A stretch of DNA of 64,000 bases from Antilocapra americana (GCA_007570785.1 ML664159.1:4807987-4871986); one strand, 5' to 3'; positions 22,962 through 33,484 are shown, numbered from the stretch's first letter. The notes: a model not told the origin generated them from the letters alone. Numbers and translations: made by a program.

Positions 22962-24180
22962 TGTTGTCATTCAGTTGCTTAGTCGTGTCTGACTCTTTGT
23001 GACCCCATGGTCTGCAGCATGCCAGGCTTCCCTGTCCTTCACCATCTCCTGGAGCTTACTCAAACTCATGTCCATTGAGTCAGTGATGCCATCCAACAAT
23101 CTTGTCTTCTGTCATCCTCTTCTCCTCCTGCCTTCAATCTTTCCCAGCATCAGGTCTTTTCTAACGAATTGGCTCTTCACATCAGGTGGCCAAAGTATTG
23201 GAGCTTCAGATTCAGTGTCAGTCCTTCGAATGAATATTCAGGATCGATTTCCTTTAGGATTGACTGGTTTAATCTAGCAGTCCAAGGGACTCTCAAGAAT
23301 CTTCTCCAACACCGCAGTTCAGAAGCATCAATTCTTTGGTGTTCAGGCTCTTTTATGGTCCAACTCTCACATCAGTTCAATTCAGTCGCTCAGTTGTGTC
23401 TGACTCTTTGTGGCCCCATGAATTGCAGCATGCCAGGCCTCCCTGTCCATCACCAATTCCTGGAGTCTACCCAAACCCATGTCCATCAAGTCAGTGATGC
23501 CATCCAGCTATCTCATCCTCTGTCGTCCCCTTCTCCTCTTGCCCCCAATCCTCATCTTCCCAGCATTAGGGTCTTTTCCAAAGAGTCAACTCTTTGCATG
23601 AGGTGGCCAAAGTATTGGTTTCAGCTTCAACATCAGTTCTTCCAATGAACACCCAGGACTGATATCCTTTAGGATGGGCTGGTTGGATCTCTTTGCAGTC
23701 CAAGGGACTCTCAAGAGTCTTCTCCAACACCACAGTTCAAAAGCATCAATTCTTTGACGTTCAGCTTTCTTCACCGTCCAACTCTCACATCCATAATCAA
23801 TAATCTCATATATGCAGACGACACCACCCTTAGGCAGAAAGTGAAGAGGAACTAAAGAGCCTCATGATGAAATTGAAAGAGGAGAGTGAAAAAGCTGGCT
23901 TAAAGCTCAACATGCAGAAAACTAAGATCATGGCATCTGGTCCCATCACTTCATGGCAAATTGATGGGGAAACAGTGGAAACAGTGAGAGACTTTATTTT
24001 TGAGGGCTCCAAAATCACTGCAGATGGTGATTGCACCCATGAAATTAAAAGATGCTTACTCCTTGGAAGGAAAGTTATGACCATACTTGATAGCATATTT
24101 AAAAGCAGAGACATTACTTTGCCAACAAAGGTCGGTCTAGTCAAAGCTATGGTTTTGACTAGACGGACCTTTGTATAGTA
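22954..24180 (-). mobile_element. Compound BovB insertion with internal inversion
   Basis: Repeats 'tatagta' at 22954-22960 and 24174-24180 flank a structure of four blocks. 22961-23372 is an antisense BovB 3' end. 23373-23794 is a second antisense BovB 3' end of a different subtype. 23795-24156 is sense BovB interior (from 'aatctcatatatgcagacg' to 'caaagctatggtttt'). 24157-24173 is 17 bp antisense again. The inverted block ends in the consensus about 14 bases before the point where the antisense block begins, the pattern expected from a 5' inversion during reverse transcription. All reading frames are broken. Confidence 0.85.
24126..24173. repeat. 17-bp hairpin at the BovB inversion end
   Basis: 'caaaggtcggtctagtc' (24126-24142) faces 'gactagacggacctttg' (24157-24173) with one mismatch and a 14-base loop. 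Both arms are the same BovB segment in opposite orientation. Confidence 0.9.
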
Positions 24181-24239
24181 GGTACAGATTCCACAGGCAT
24201 TGCAGAGGCACTGGCATCTGATGTGCCACTGAGGGTGGT

Positions 24240-24720
24240 GAGGAAAGCTGGGTAAGTACCTGGGGGCGTGTGGGGGAGAGTGCCAGACTGAGGGCCCATA
24301 AAGTGCAGAGTCCAGGGTTGGGATTGTGCCTGGTACATCTGAGGAACAGCAAAGAGGCTGTGGGACTGGAGTGGAGGCGACATGAGGTGGAGAATACACA
24401 AGGCTTTGTAGGTCCTGGCAGAGACCTGGGCTTTCACTCTGAGTGAAATGAGCTCCTTGAGCAGAGGAATGATGTGGCCTGACTTACAGGGAAAAATATT
24501 TAGAGGCTCTTATGTAATAATCCAGGTGAGAGATGACAGTAGCATGAACCTTGGTGGTAGTGGAGTGGAAAAATGGTTGGATCCTAGACGTGTTTTAGAG
24601 AAATACCCAACTAGTGTGATTTGTTGTTGACCTGGTTGTGGGATGTGAGAGAATGAGCATGTAGGGCAGATTCCAGATGTGCTGGCTGAACAACTAGAAG
24701 GATGGGGTTTTAAATTTACC
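24240..24720 (-). mobile_element. L2 LINE, antisense
   Basis: 'ctgaggaacagcaaagaggc', 'caaggctttgtaggtcctgg', 'ctttcactctgagtgaaatg', 'gagcagaggaatgatgtgg' and 'taataatccaggtgagagat' are antisense L2 interior landmarks in order. Its left border is close to the BovB compound. Confidence 0.75.
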
Positions 24721-24937
24721 GTGGAGCCAGTATTCAGAACCAAATGTGCTGGGCTGTGGGTCTCTGCTTCCTCCTCTGCATCTTGCCTCCTGGGTACCAC
24801 ATGGTCGTCCGTAACACTGTAATGTGGTAGATTTCTGTGTTTCAAGTCAAGGAACAAAATTTCACAGTATTGCCTTCTATTAAGTTGGAGACTTTCTAGC
24901 CCAAATTATTCCCAGTGTCTCAGAGTGTGTTATAGTG

Positions 24938-25136
24938 GCCATTTCTGGTAGGTAAAGAATCTACCTGTAATGCAGGAGACCTGGATTCGGTTCTTGGGTT
25001 AGGGAGATCCCCTGGAGAAGGGAATGGCAACCCATTCCAGTATTCTTGCCTGGACAATCCCATGGACAGAGGAACCTGGTGAGTTGTAGTCCATGGGGAT
25101 CGCAAGGAGTCAGACTGAGTCACTAACACACACACG
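24938..25136 (+). mobile_element. Bov-tA SINE (5'-trimmed head)
   Basis: Begins within the head ('gtaggtaaagaatctacct'), continues 'aatgcaggagacctgg' and 'ctggagaagggaatggc', and ends 'agtcagactgagtcact' followed by an AC-rich tail (25125-25135). Confidence 0.9.
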
Positions 25137-26374
25137 TATTTAAAAGATGCTTATTAGAACCCAGGTAATTCATCCCTGGAACTCTGGACTCATTGGGAAT
25201 GTCTGTACCAGCCTGTTACTCCGGAGTCCTGCGTTCCTGCTTTTGGTGACCATATCCTTGGTGCCCTGAGTTTTACTGTGATTTCCTGTCTGTCAGTTAC
25301 TTTCTGTGTCTTATAATGAAAACACAGTGAAGATGAACGTGCTTTTTATAATCTTCTTCCTGGAGCCATTTCAATTAAAAGTTAATTAAATGTCTTCACA
25401 TCATAATTTTAAAGTATTCTTTGAGAAATAGTGAGAGGGTGTGAGAGCTGTAAGAATCCCCAAGTCTAAAATAAACTTATGCAAATACCTTTTTAAAATG
25501 CCACTTTATGCACAGACAGCATTACTTAAACATAATTGGCGCTTTTATGTATTTATTAATTTTATTAATTAAAATATTTAAAGGATGAACTTGTGATTAG
25601 GGGTGCTCAGTGAAAGCATTCTGTAAGTGTTGGATTATAGGTTGACCCTTGTACTTTAGAGCCGTGGTGTTCACATTTGGGTGGCTCTAGGGAAACACCT
25701 CAGGAGCTGATGAAGAACACAGAGGCTCATTGGACAAGGGTTTGGTATTTGCATATTTTTATTGTCTCCCACATCATTCTGATACCCACCAAAGTGTGAG
25801 AACTACCACTTTAGAGTATCAAGATGCTTTAGTGTTTCAGGTCAATGATTCTGCACTTGAAAAACTGGGGCGCATATATAATGTGATCTGCCCGAGGGCA
25901 GTCAGGTGCTTTAGGCATGATGTCTGCCTCCCTACATTCCAGAGTGTGAGTGTGTTGTTTACAATGTGACTGAAATTGACACAGTTTCCCAAAACTTCAT
26001 GCCTAGGCATATTTCATACACCCTTTCCTTTGAAAACAAGCTGTGGAAATCTGGAATTCCATCGATAAGGCCTCAGGTATGTAGATTTGTAGGGAATATA
26101 TTGGCTTGCACCAAATCAAGACTCTCATTTCTCTGCTCAGTTCATCTTCTACGATGGCAGTGCTCAGTCCGCTTTTCTGCCAACGACCTCATGGTGGCTG
26201 TAAGCAGACGGGGCTGGTGTGGACCAATTCAGAATCTTCCCAAACCAGCGGTGGTGGGGGGATGCTCATCCGTCGCAGGGAGGACGGTGTTTCTGTGGAG
26301 TCTGGGCCTTTTAGGTCCACGTCTTGTTTCTACTGTGGGAAAGAAAGATACTCTCGGGCTTCGGGATAATAGTA
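25137..26374. other. Single-copy DNA, candidate conserved non-coding part
   Basis: No gene supported. The stretch 25340-25625 is AT-rich, repeat-free and dense in TTAATTAA-, AATTAA- and octamer-like words ('atgcaaat' near 25479). The plus frame 25966-26382 (138 codons) overlaps another in a different register and has no domain. Confidence 0.4.
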
Positions 26375-26845
26375 ACAGTTAATGAGTAAAGGAAAGTTCC
26401 AAGTGCTTTCTATGTATTATCTTAATTAATCCTCATGAATCCCACTGATGCTTGTGCTTTGCTAAGTTGCTTCAGTCGTGTCCAACTGTGCCACCTATGG
26501 ACCTTTCAGGCACATCTGTCCATGGGATTCTCCAGGCGAGAGTACTAGAGTGGGTTGCCATGCTCTCCTCCAGGGGAATCTTCCTGACCCAGGGATTGAA
26601 CCTGAGTTTCTTATGTCTCCTGCATTGGCAGCCAGATTCTTTACCACTAGTGCCACCTGAGAAGCACCATAAATCCCACAGAAAGTTTGATATTATTCCT
26701 AATTTAACGAAAAGGATATGGAAGCACAGAGAACTTTCCCATGGCCACCTTAGCTAGTTGTGGACCCTAAGATCCAAAGCTAAGCCAGGCTGTCTGGCTT
26801 CAAACTTTATCATTTTCACCATTATGCTCTGCTGTTTCCCAATCT
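26375..26845 (-). mobile_element. MIR SINE, antisense, split by Bov-tA
   Basis: Left part: 'tatgtattatcttaattaat' and 'cctcatgaatcccac'. Right part: 'tattattcctaatttaacg', 'ggaagcacagagaac' and 'ccatggccaccttagctagt'. Together they follow antisense MIR. The later SINE inserted within 'aatcccac'. Confidence 0.75.
26438..26679 (-). mobile_element. Bov-tA SINE with 8-bp TSD
   Basis: The body is 26446-26671; exact repeats 'aatcccac' at 26438-26445 and 26672-26679. The head is on the right in minus orientation. A 'cttatgtctcctgcattggc' insertion-like segment in the head suggests a distinct Bov-tA subtype, shared with the copy at 42222-42445. Confidence 0.92.
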
Positions 26846-28010
26846 GACAGTATTTATGTTCCTTCTTTCTGTTATGTTGGCCTAGGAGCCATCAGTGACA
26901 GTGACACACAGATGGGCACTCCAAAGGGCAGCCGTGTGGAGTACTGAGGAATTAGGTGACGGACAGGGCAGCAGGGAGCTCCTGGGAGCCCTCTCTCACC
27001 TGCGGAACCAGAGCCAGGTGTGGATAGAGGTGGGGATGGGGCTGCACAGGGTAGCGTTCAGCAGTAAGACTAAATTCACTCCTTACAGGTAACATCCATT
27101 CTGACTGGCAGTGCCATGGTGTACCTGACATGGGGTGTTTTGAGTATTGTTGCTGCGTATATATCCCTCCCCTAGAGCCCTAACTGGCTTGGAGATAGTC
27201 CCCTTGATTATAATGGACCTTCTTCTAGTCCAGGAGAAGGAGGGAGCCAGCTGTCTACCAGGGCTGTTCAGATGCTGCTGGCAAAAAGCAAACTTAAGGC
27301 CCCTGGGAAGCCCCTGGGTAATGGGGAGGCAGTAGGTGGAGGACGGTAGAGGGGCAATGAGTAGGATAGGTGTCGTGATCCAGGGCAGGATTTATAAAAT
27401 TTGAATAAAATAAGGATTTAATTTCACGGGAAAATGCTACAGCATATTTCCAGTGGTAAAGGAAATTAATCTTATTATAGTATTACTTAAATATGTTCAA
27501 GCAAAACTAATTACAAATTCCTCGTGTTTTTAGCTGTTGTACCACTATAAAACTGAAACATTTTAGTAAAACCAAATACAAGCAAAATTACAATAGCAGT
27601 AATATTCCAATTAGTGGCACTGATTTAATGTGATGGATACTGTTCTTTTGCTGAAATAGCCACAACTCATTATTAATACATGTACATGGCAGTGATACTA
27701 TAGGTTCGGTGGACATCAAGGCCTCCACTTCACGTGTCATGGGATGACTCAGTTATCCATTATCCAGCTCCACTTGTCTAGAGGGGCAACCACGTGGCTT
27801 TTGCTTGTACAGGGGTGGTGATGTCCTTTGGCCTCCATTGAGTGCAAGGACATCACTGGCCTCTGCCCAACCCCTGGGTGCCAACATGATCATGGTACCA
27901 AACCTGGATGCCAGTGTTACATGGCTCTTCTTGGTGATAAAGGGATTTATTATACAGATGATAAAGAATATCCATATTTTGATTTTTGCTGAGATGATTT
28001 GCGGTTGCAT
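26846..28010. other. Single-copy DNA, candidate conserved non-coding part
   Basis: No gene or repeat recognised. 27410-27690 is AT-rich with several AATTA/TAAT words and no repeat match. 26900-27100 and 27170-27350 are GC-richer but show no consistent coding frame. Confidence 0.4.
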
Positions 28011-28014
28011 TCCA

Positions 28015-28445
28015 CTGAAATGTGAGCTGTCTTGAGAGCAGGGACTTTGGTCTGCACTCTGCCACGATCTTGGTGCTGAGAGTAGTGCCAAGAACAGCTC
28101 TGTGCAACAGAAATATAATATAGCCCACAAATAGGAGCCACATATGTAATTTAATATTTTCTAGTTGCTACACTTAAACTGAAACGAACAGATGAAATTA
28201 ACTTTAGTAATATATTTTATTTAACCCAATATATTTTATATGTAGTAATTTCAACATATAATGAGCATAAAAATTACTAATGCAAGGTTTTATATTTTTC
28301 TTTTTCTGTGAAGTCTTGTGTGTAATTTACATTTACAGCACATCTCAGACTAGCCATGTTTTAAGTACTCGGTAGTATCATGTAGCTAGAGGCTATCGTG
28401 TGGGATGTGCAGGCGTGGAAGATAATAGGTACTCAATAAACATTT
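28015..28445 (+). mobile_element. L2 3' end, sense, split by a DNA transposon
   Basis: 'aatgtgagctgtcttgagag', 'cagggactttggtctgc' and 'ttggtgctgagagtagtgcc' precede the break near 28095. 'ataataggtactcaataaac' (28421-28440) is the L2 terminus after it. Confidence 0.7.
28098..28418 (+). mobile_element. hAT-like DNA transposon in L2
   Basis: 'tctgtgcaacagaaatataa', 'agccacatatgtaatttaat', 'tatattttatttaacccaat' and 'tagctagaggctatcgtgtg' follow a non-autonomous mammalian hAT element I know by pattern but cannot name safely. It splits the L2 cleanly. Confidence 0.6.
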
Positions 28446-28624
28446 TTTAAAAAAGAATATTTCTTGATGAATTAAAGAACTTTTAGACATTCAGGATACT
28501 GTTTTCAGAAATGCCGGTACCCCCTCTTAAGTTACAGTGAGGTGAGGGAGCAGAAGAGGATGGGGCTCTAGGTTTTTTGCCTCTCTCTTGGATGTTTAAG
28601 ACATCCTCCTATCTGGTCTCACTG

Positions 28625-29080
28625 TGTCCAACCTTGCTCCTGTAATTGTGCTTCCCAGGAGGACCAGAGGACTTTTTCCTAAAATGAAAAGCCTATCAAG
28701 TCACTCCCTTGTTTAAAAAAACACTCCAGTGGCTTCTCTTAGACCTTAAAGTCCGAGTTCCTTACCTTGGATTACAAGGCCCTGGATGATCTGGCCCTAG
28801 CCCTTTTCTCCAGAGTACCCTCTTCTGCTGTCCTCCTTGAGCCCCCTGCTCTTGCCACACTGGGCTTCTTTCTCTCCTTTCACAAGGAAGGCAGGAAATA
28901 CCTTGCCCTTTGTGTCTTTGTTCATGCCACTTCCTATTCCTGTGACAGTCCTTCCTCCACGCTCTTTTCCCTGCTTATTTCCTGTATATCCATCAGGTAC
29001 AGGTTAAAATGTCACTTCTTCCAGGAAGCCCTCGGTGAACCCACTGTCCTGTTGGCCTCGCTGATTCTTGGTACTGTGCA
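28625..29080 (+). mobile_element. L2 LINE, sense
   Basis: 'caagtcactcccttgttta', 'acactccagtggcttctctt', 'ttacaaggccctggatgat', 'gttcatgccacttcctattc' and 'cacttcttccaggaagccct' are L2 3'-half landmarks in order. The plus frame at 28767-29084 is an L2 relic, not a gene. Confidence 0.88.
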
Positions 29081-29525
29081 CTAGTTGAACATTCCTCCCT
29101 CTCATTCCTTGGAGCTGTGCCCCCTACCCTCTGACACCTGGAATAACTTAGGAAAGAATACAACTGATATGGATGAGGGAGGCCTAGGAGACTTTACTGT
29201 TGTCATAAAGTATGGCCAAAAGTCTTGGAACAAAAGGAACAGACATTTCCTACCTGATAAAAATATGCACTAGGGGCAAGGCTTAAATAAAATATAGAAA
29301 TCCTATTCCTCATGGCAATCCCTTCCCTCTCCTCACTGCAAAGACCAGAGGATTTTTCTAGAGGGACTCACCTACCAAATGTAACCTTTCCTCAATTGGG
29401 AGATGTTGGTTATTGGAAAACTTGTGACTCATCTGTCCTTGAGTGTTGAGGGTTCCTCCCAGGTCCTCCTCCTCCTCAATTAAAATGACTTCCAGAGTAG
29501 TTATGCTTAGTGTCTGTGTCAGCTA
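29081..29525. other. No feature recognised
   Basis: Single-copy looking DNA between L2 and an hAT relic. No coding support. Confidence 0.4.
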
Positions 29526-29527
29526 GA

Positions 29528-29735
29528 CTAGTGATTCTGAACCAGAGGAGCATCTCAGAATCACTGAGGAGTTTTCCTAAAGTACAACTGTCTAATACTC
29601 ATCCTCCCCCAATTCCCCTCTAGACCGATGACTCAGACTCTCTCAGGATGGGGCCCAGAAATGCATACTGTGAACAGGCTTCTCAGCCAACTCTGATATT
29701 TAATCTGTGGTTAAGAATCCCTGAGCTGAAAAAAA
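29528..29735 (+). mobile_element. MER5A-like hAT element
   Basis: 'tagtgattctgaaccagagg', 'gcatctcagaatcactgagg', 'agactctctcaggatggggc' and 'cccagaaatgcatactgtg' follow the MER5A pattern (subfamily name from memory). The right end is overlapped by a small tandem repeat. Confidence 0.65.
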
Positions 29736-29780
29736 AAAAAAAAAGAATCCCTGAGCTGAAGTGCAAATCCCTGAGCTGAG
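29713..29780. repeat. Short tandem triplication around an A-run
   Basis: The 16-mer 'gaatccctgagctgaa' occurs at 29715-29730 and 29745-29760, with a diverged third copy ('aaatccctgagctgag') at 29765-29780. An A-run separates the first two. Confidence 0.93.
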
Positions 29781-30285
29781 ATCCAAGAAAGCAAATAGTC
29801 TAAAACCAAAGCCATTTCAGGTTATAACGGGTGCTTTTTTAATGAGGTGCTCTAGGGTCTAAGGGCAGTGACATTTTCTACTCCAGGAGAACAATCTGGG
29901 AGAACCATTAGCCAAGGCAGAAATGGCAGCCTGTAGGGAAAGTGAAAGAATGCCATACCTGAATGATCAGGCTTTATTTGTTCCTTGTGCAGCTCATAAT
30001 CTTAACTTTTTATTATTGCACAGCTGCCAGTTCAATTTTACAATGCAAATAAAAATCTGACATGTTATGACACTTAGCATGTATTGTTCACCGTATCTAT
30101 TAAGAGATGAAATAGTTTATTAAAAATTGTTCTCAAACCACATTCAAATGCACATTGATAAGCATGTTAATATAGTAAAATCTGATATTCCATATTCCAC
30201 TGTGGGTCTGGAGACCGAGGGTAAAATGTGATGCTTCTATATTTGGGGACCTGGGTTAAAGGAGGCCCGCAGTGTTGGTTCTCAC
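29781..30285. other. Single-copy DNA, candidate conserved non-coding part
   Basis: 29940-30200 is repeat-free with octamer-like 'atgcaaat' (about 30043) and several AT-rich factor-like words. No gene is seen. Confidence 0.4.
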
Positions 30286-30856
30286 AGTATTTTTATTCAT
30301 TCAGTAGCTACTTTTTAAGGCCCTGTATCAGGGTCCTGTTTCTAGCAATAAAAGAAGATCCAAACCTCTGCCCTGTGGAGCTTATGTTTTAGTGGAAGTG
30401 ACAAAAATAAGCAAAATAAATAATTACTTACATTAACTATATAGTGATAGAGACATGGTAATTGCTAGGGAGAACAATAAAGCCTAAAAGGAGGATAGGA
30501 AGTACTGCATATGGAATGTTTTTTTAAAAAAATTATCTATTTTAATTGGAAGATAATTACTCTACAGTGTTGTGATGGCCTCTGCCATATATCAACATGA
30601 GTCAGTCATAGGCTTACATGTGACCCCTCCCCCTCCCCACTCCATCCCTCCAGGTGGTCACAGAGTACTGGCTTTGGGTTCCCTGTGTCATGTACCAAAC
30701 TCCCATTAGCTATCTATTTTACACATGACAATGTATATGTTTCTGTACTATTCTCTCAAATCATACCATCCTCTCCTCCTTCCTTTTCTCCATCCCCAAA
30801 TCTGTTCTTTGTGTCTCCTTTGCTGCTCTGCATGTAGGATCATTGGTACTATCTTT

Positions 30857-31061
30857 TTAGGTTCCATGAAAGTGCACGTCACTCAGTCCTGTCTGACTCT
30901 CTGCGACCCCATGGACTCTGTAGTTCATGGAATTCTCCAGGCAAGAATGCCCTTCTTTCCCTTCTTCAGGGGGTCTCCCCAACCCAGGGATCGAACCCAG
31001 ATCTCCTACATTGCAGGTGGATTCTTTACCACCTGAGCCACAAGGGAAGCCCTTAGATTCC

Positions 31062-31063
<2 letters not shown>
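30857..31063 (-). mobile_element. Bov-tA SINE with 11-bp TSD
   Basis: The body is 30868-31052. 'ttaggttccat' (30857-30867) and 'ttagattccat' (31053-31063) form the TSD with one difference. The head is at the right in minus orientation. The central body is shortened near 30945-30965. Confidence 0.92.

Positions 31064-31065
<2 letters not shown>

Positions 31066-31111
<46 letters not shown>
31066..31111. repeat. (TG)n microsatellite
   Basis: About 22 TG units next to the right TSD of the preceding SINE, within old L1 sequence. Confidence 0.95.
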
Positions 31112-31115
<4 letters not shown>

Positions 31116-31960
31116 ATATAATCTTTGTCTTTATCTTTCTGACTTACTTTACTCTGTATAAATAGACTCTAGGTTCATCTACCTCATTAGGACTGACTCA
31201 AATGCATTCCGTTTTAGAGCTGAGTAGCATTCCATTGTGTATGTACCATGATTTCCTTATCCAGTCATCTGCTGATGAAATTTAGATTGTTTCCATGTCC
31301 AAACTATTGTAAATAGTGCTGCAGTTGTTGAGTGTGGAATGTTGATGGGCATAGGTGGTGGTGGTGGTGATATTTGAGCACAAACCTGAAGGAGAAAAGG
31401 GGATGAACTGTGCAGGTATCTGGGAGTAAAGTGTTCCCTGTGGTACAGTAAGTGCAAAGGGCCTGAGGCAGGCAGCAGCATATTTAGAGTGTCTTCAGAA
31501 TCACCAAACAGTGAGGCTAGTGTGGAGAGAAGAGGGAAAGCAGGTAGGAAATGAGGTGAGGGAGGTAACAAGGGAGTTTCACTCTTAATCTGAATGAGAG
31601 GAAAAGCCAGTACTGGCTTTTGAACTGACGTGTAGAAGACACAACTTAATTTCAGCAGGATCACTCTGGTGGTGGATGGAAACTACCCTCTACAGGAACC
31701 AGGGTAAAGCAGGAAGAACCTTTAAGAAGCTGTTGCAATATCCCAGGTGGGTGATAGAAGTGGCTTGAATCAGGGTGGTAAAAGCAGTAGTGGGAGAGGG
31801 GATTAGATTCTCGACATATTTTGGAGAGAGAGCAAGCAAGAGTTGCTGAGCATGAGTGTCAGAGAGAAAGAAAAGAGTTAAGGATGAGACAGACCTGGGA
31901 CATGGAGAGATGGAATGGCAGTTGACTGAGATGAGAAAGGTCACAGGGAAGCAGGGCAGG

Positions 31961-33484
31961 ATAGTGCTCAGAAATTCAGGAACTTGTTTTAGAGCAGTTT
32001 ACAAAAGCAAGTGGTGGTTCTCTTGCAGCACTGAGCTTGCTACTGCACGTGGTTGCTGCTGCCGAAGTCTTAATGCTTCTTGTCACCTTACTAGCTCATG
32101 TCAAATGGCAACTTTTATTGGCCATATGCTTGTGAGAAAGGAATTAGGATTGTCCCAAATTTTGTTTCCTGATCTACAATTATTCCTTAAAAAGAAAACT
32201 TCTTAAAAAAAGTTTTCTTTAAACATTATAGGATTAATTTCTTAATCCATAATTTGGCTCTTTTCTGTGTGTCTAATTAAATAATTCATCTTCCTTTTCA
32301 GAATTTCTGCTTCCAAGGAACTGGATTAATTTCTCTCTTAAGTTGTTCCTTTTTAAAGAGAGTGACCCCACTCAGCTCTCTAAGTTGTGAGAAACAGATT
32401 CACTCATGTTCCCCTTAGTGGTAAGAATTTATGGTAATGTATCATAGAAAGACTGTAAGACTGCAGTTGCTTCCTTGTATATTGTCTTTGAATCTAATCA
32501 ATTGTTAAGGATTCTTTATAGAAGAATTTCAGCGAAAATGAAGAAGGAATTATGAAATCATAAATAAATGGATCTAGGCCATGTTCATCAGTGGGCGGTA
32601 AAACTACCGTGGGAAAGGCAGATTGTAGAACTGGATGATGGATGGCAGGCTGACAACACCCGAACCCACCGATCGGGCAGTTTCAGCATGGCTCGAGGCT
32701 GGACACTTAAGGGGTAGGTGCATACGGTTCGCTGTCTTACTCTCTTTTTGTGATGTTTGAAACTTTTCATTGTCATACAGTTTTAAAAGACAAAAGTATG
32801 TTTATATTATGCCCACACAAAATTCTTAACTACAAGTAGGATCATACTCTCTATATTGCTCTGCACTTATCCACTGAACTGATTTTCTGTGGATTCGATA
32901 TTGCTCAACCTAACTGGTCTCTAGACTTTCATATAGGGTAACTTTGCTGAGAGCTTTTATTTATCAGGACTGGTAGTGAGTATAGGAGATCAGTGATCAA
33001 GGACATGCAAGCCCTTTTCTTCCAAGGCAGACTTGCAAAGTGTACTTGCAAAGGGACCTCTTGAATCCTAAGAGATAAATAAGAAACTTTAGGTGAGAAG
33101 TGTCAAGGAAGCAGAAGTATTTGAAGCTGTTTTCCTGAGCAGAGAAGGGATTCACAGACCGTCCTCGCTGCCATTTGGTGTCTTTAACCCTGGAGAGCAG
33201 CTTGGAGGGCGGTGGGCAGTGGGTGCTGCTTCCTGATGGTGGATCGGAAGCCTCCTCCTCAGTGTCTCCAGCTGTGCTGGCAGTCAGCTTCAGCCTCTTT
33301 CCCCTGGGTTCCAGAACTCCAACCTCAGCAGTTCTTTCTGGAGAGTTAGAGTCTTTAGGTCTGCAGCCTGAGATCCCAGAGGGTACAACTGTGGCCAGAC
33401 CCGTGGTGCTTCAGCAGTGGTTGGGTATCTCAAGAGGCCACTCTGCTGAGAGGCGTTTTGACAGGTAAATGGGAAGAGCAGCCT
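31961..33484. other. Mostly single-copy DNA, one CpG-dense patch
   Basis: No gene recognised. 32595-32731 carries eight CpG in about 137 bp, out of line with the surrounding DNA. The opposing frames 33175-33468 and 33290-33619 are shadows of each other without domains. Confidence 0.45.

Larger units (their letters stand above)
30515..31335 (-). mobile_element. L1 3' portion, antisense, containing a SINE and (TG)n
   Basis: T/A-rich start near 30522, then 'ttggaagataattactctac', 'gttccctgtgtcatgtacc', 'gtagcattccattgtgtatg' and 'gattgtttccatgtccaaac'. These are antisense L1 3' UTR and ORF2 end, more diverged than the young L1s elsewhere here. It contains a Bov-tA at 30857-31063 and a (TG)n at 31066-31111. 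Confidence 0.82.
30290..31960 (-). mobile_element. L2 LINE, antisense, split by an L1
   Basis: The left part (30290-30510) reads 'tttttattcattcagtagct', 'ccctgtggagcttatgtttt' and 'tagagacatggtaattgcta'. The right part (31345-31960) resumes with 'tatttgagcacaaacctgaa', 'aagtgcaaagggcctgagg', 'aggatcactctggtggtgg' and 'caatatcccaggtgggtgat'. The two parts are consecutive in antisense L2. The insert is L1 (about 30515-31335). Confidence 0.82.

Noticed and set aside
23169..23648. 159-codon plus-strand open frame
   Set aside because: It is the antisense strand of two BovB tails; the real (dead) coding strand is minus.
23830..24399. 189-codon minus-strand open frame
   Set aside because: It is antisense to the inverted BovB block and runs on into L2-like DNA. 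No family signature.
28767..29084. 105-codon plus-strand frame as a small gene
   Set aside because: It coincides with an L2 LINE 3' half, recognisable by its ordered landmarks.
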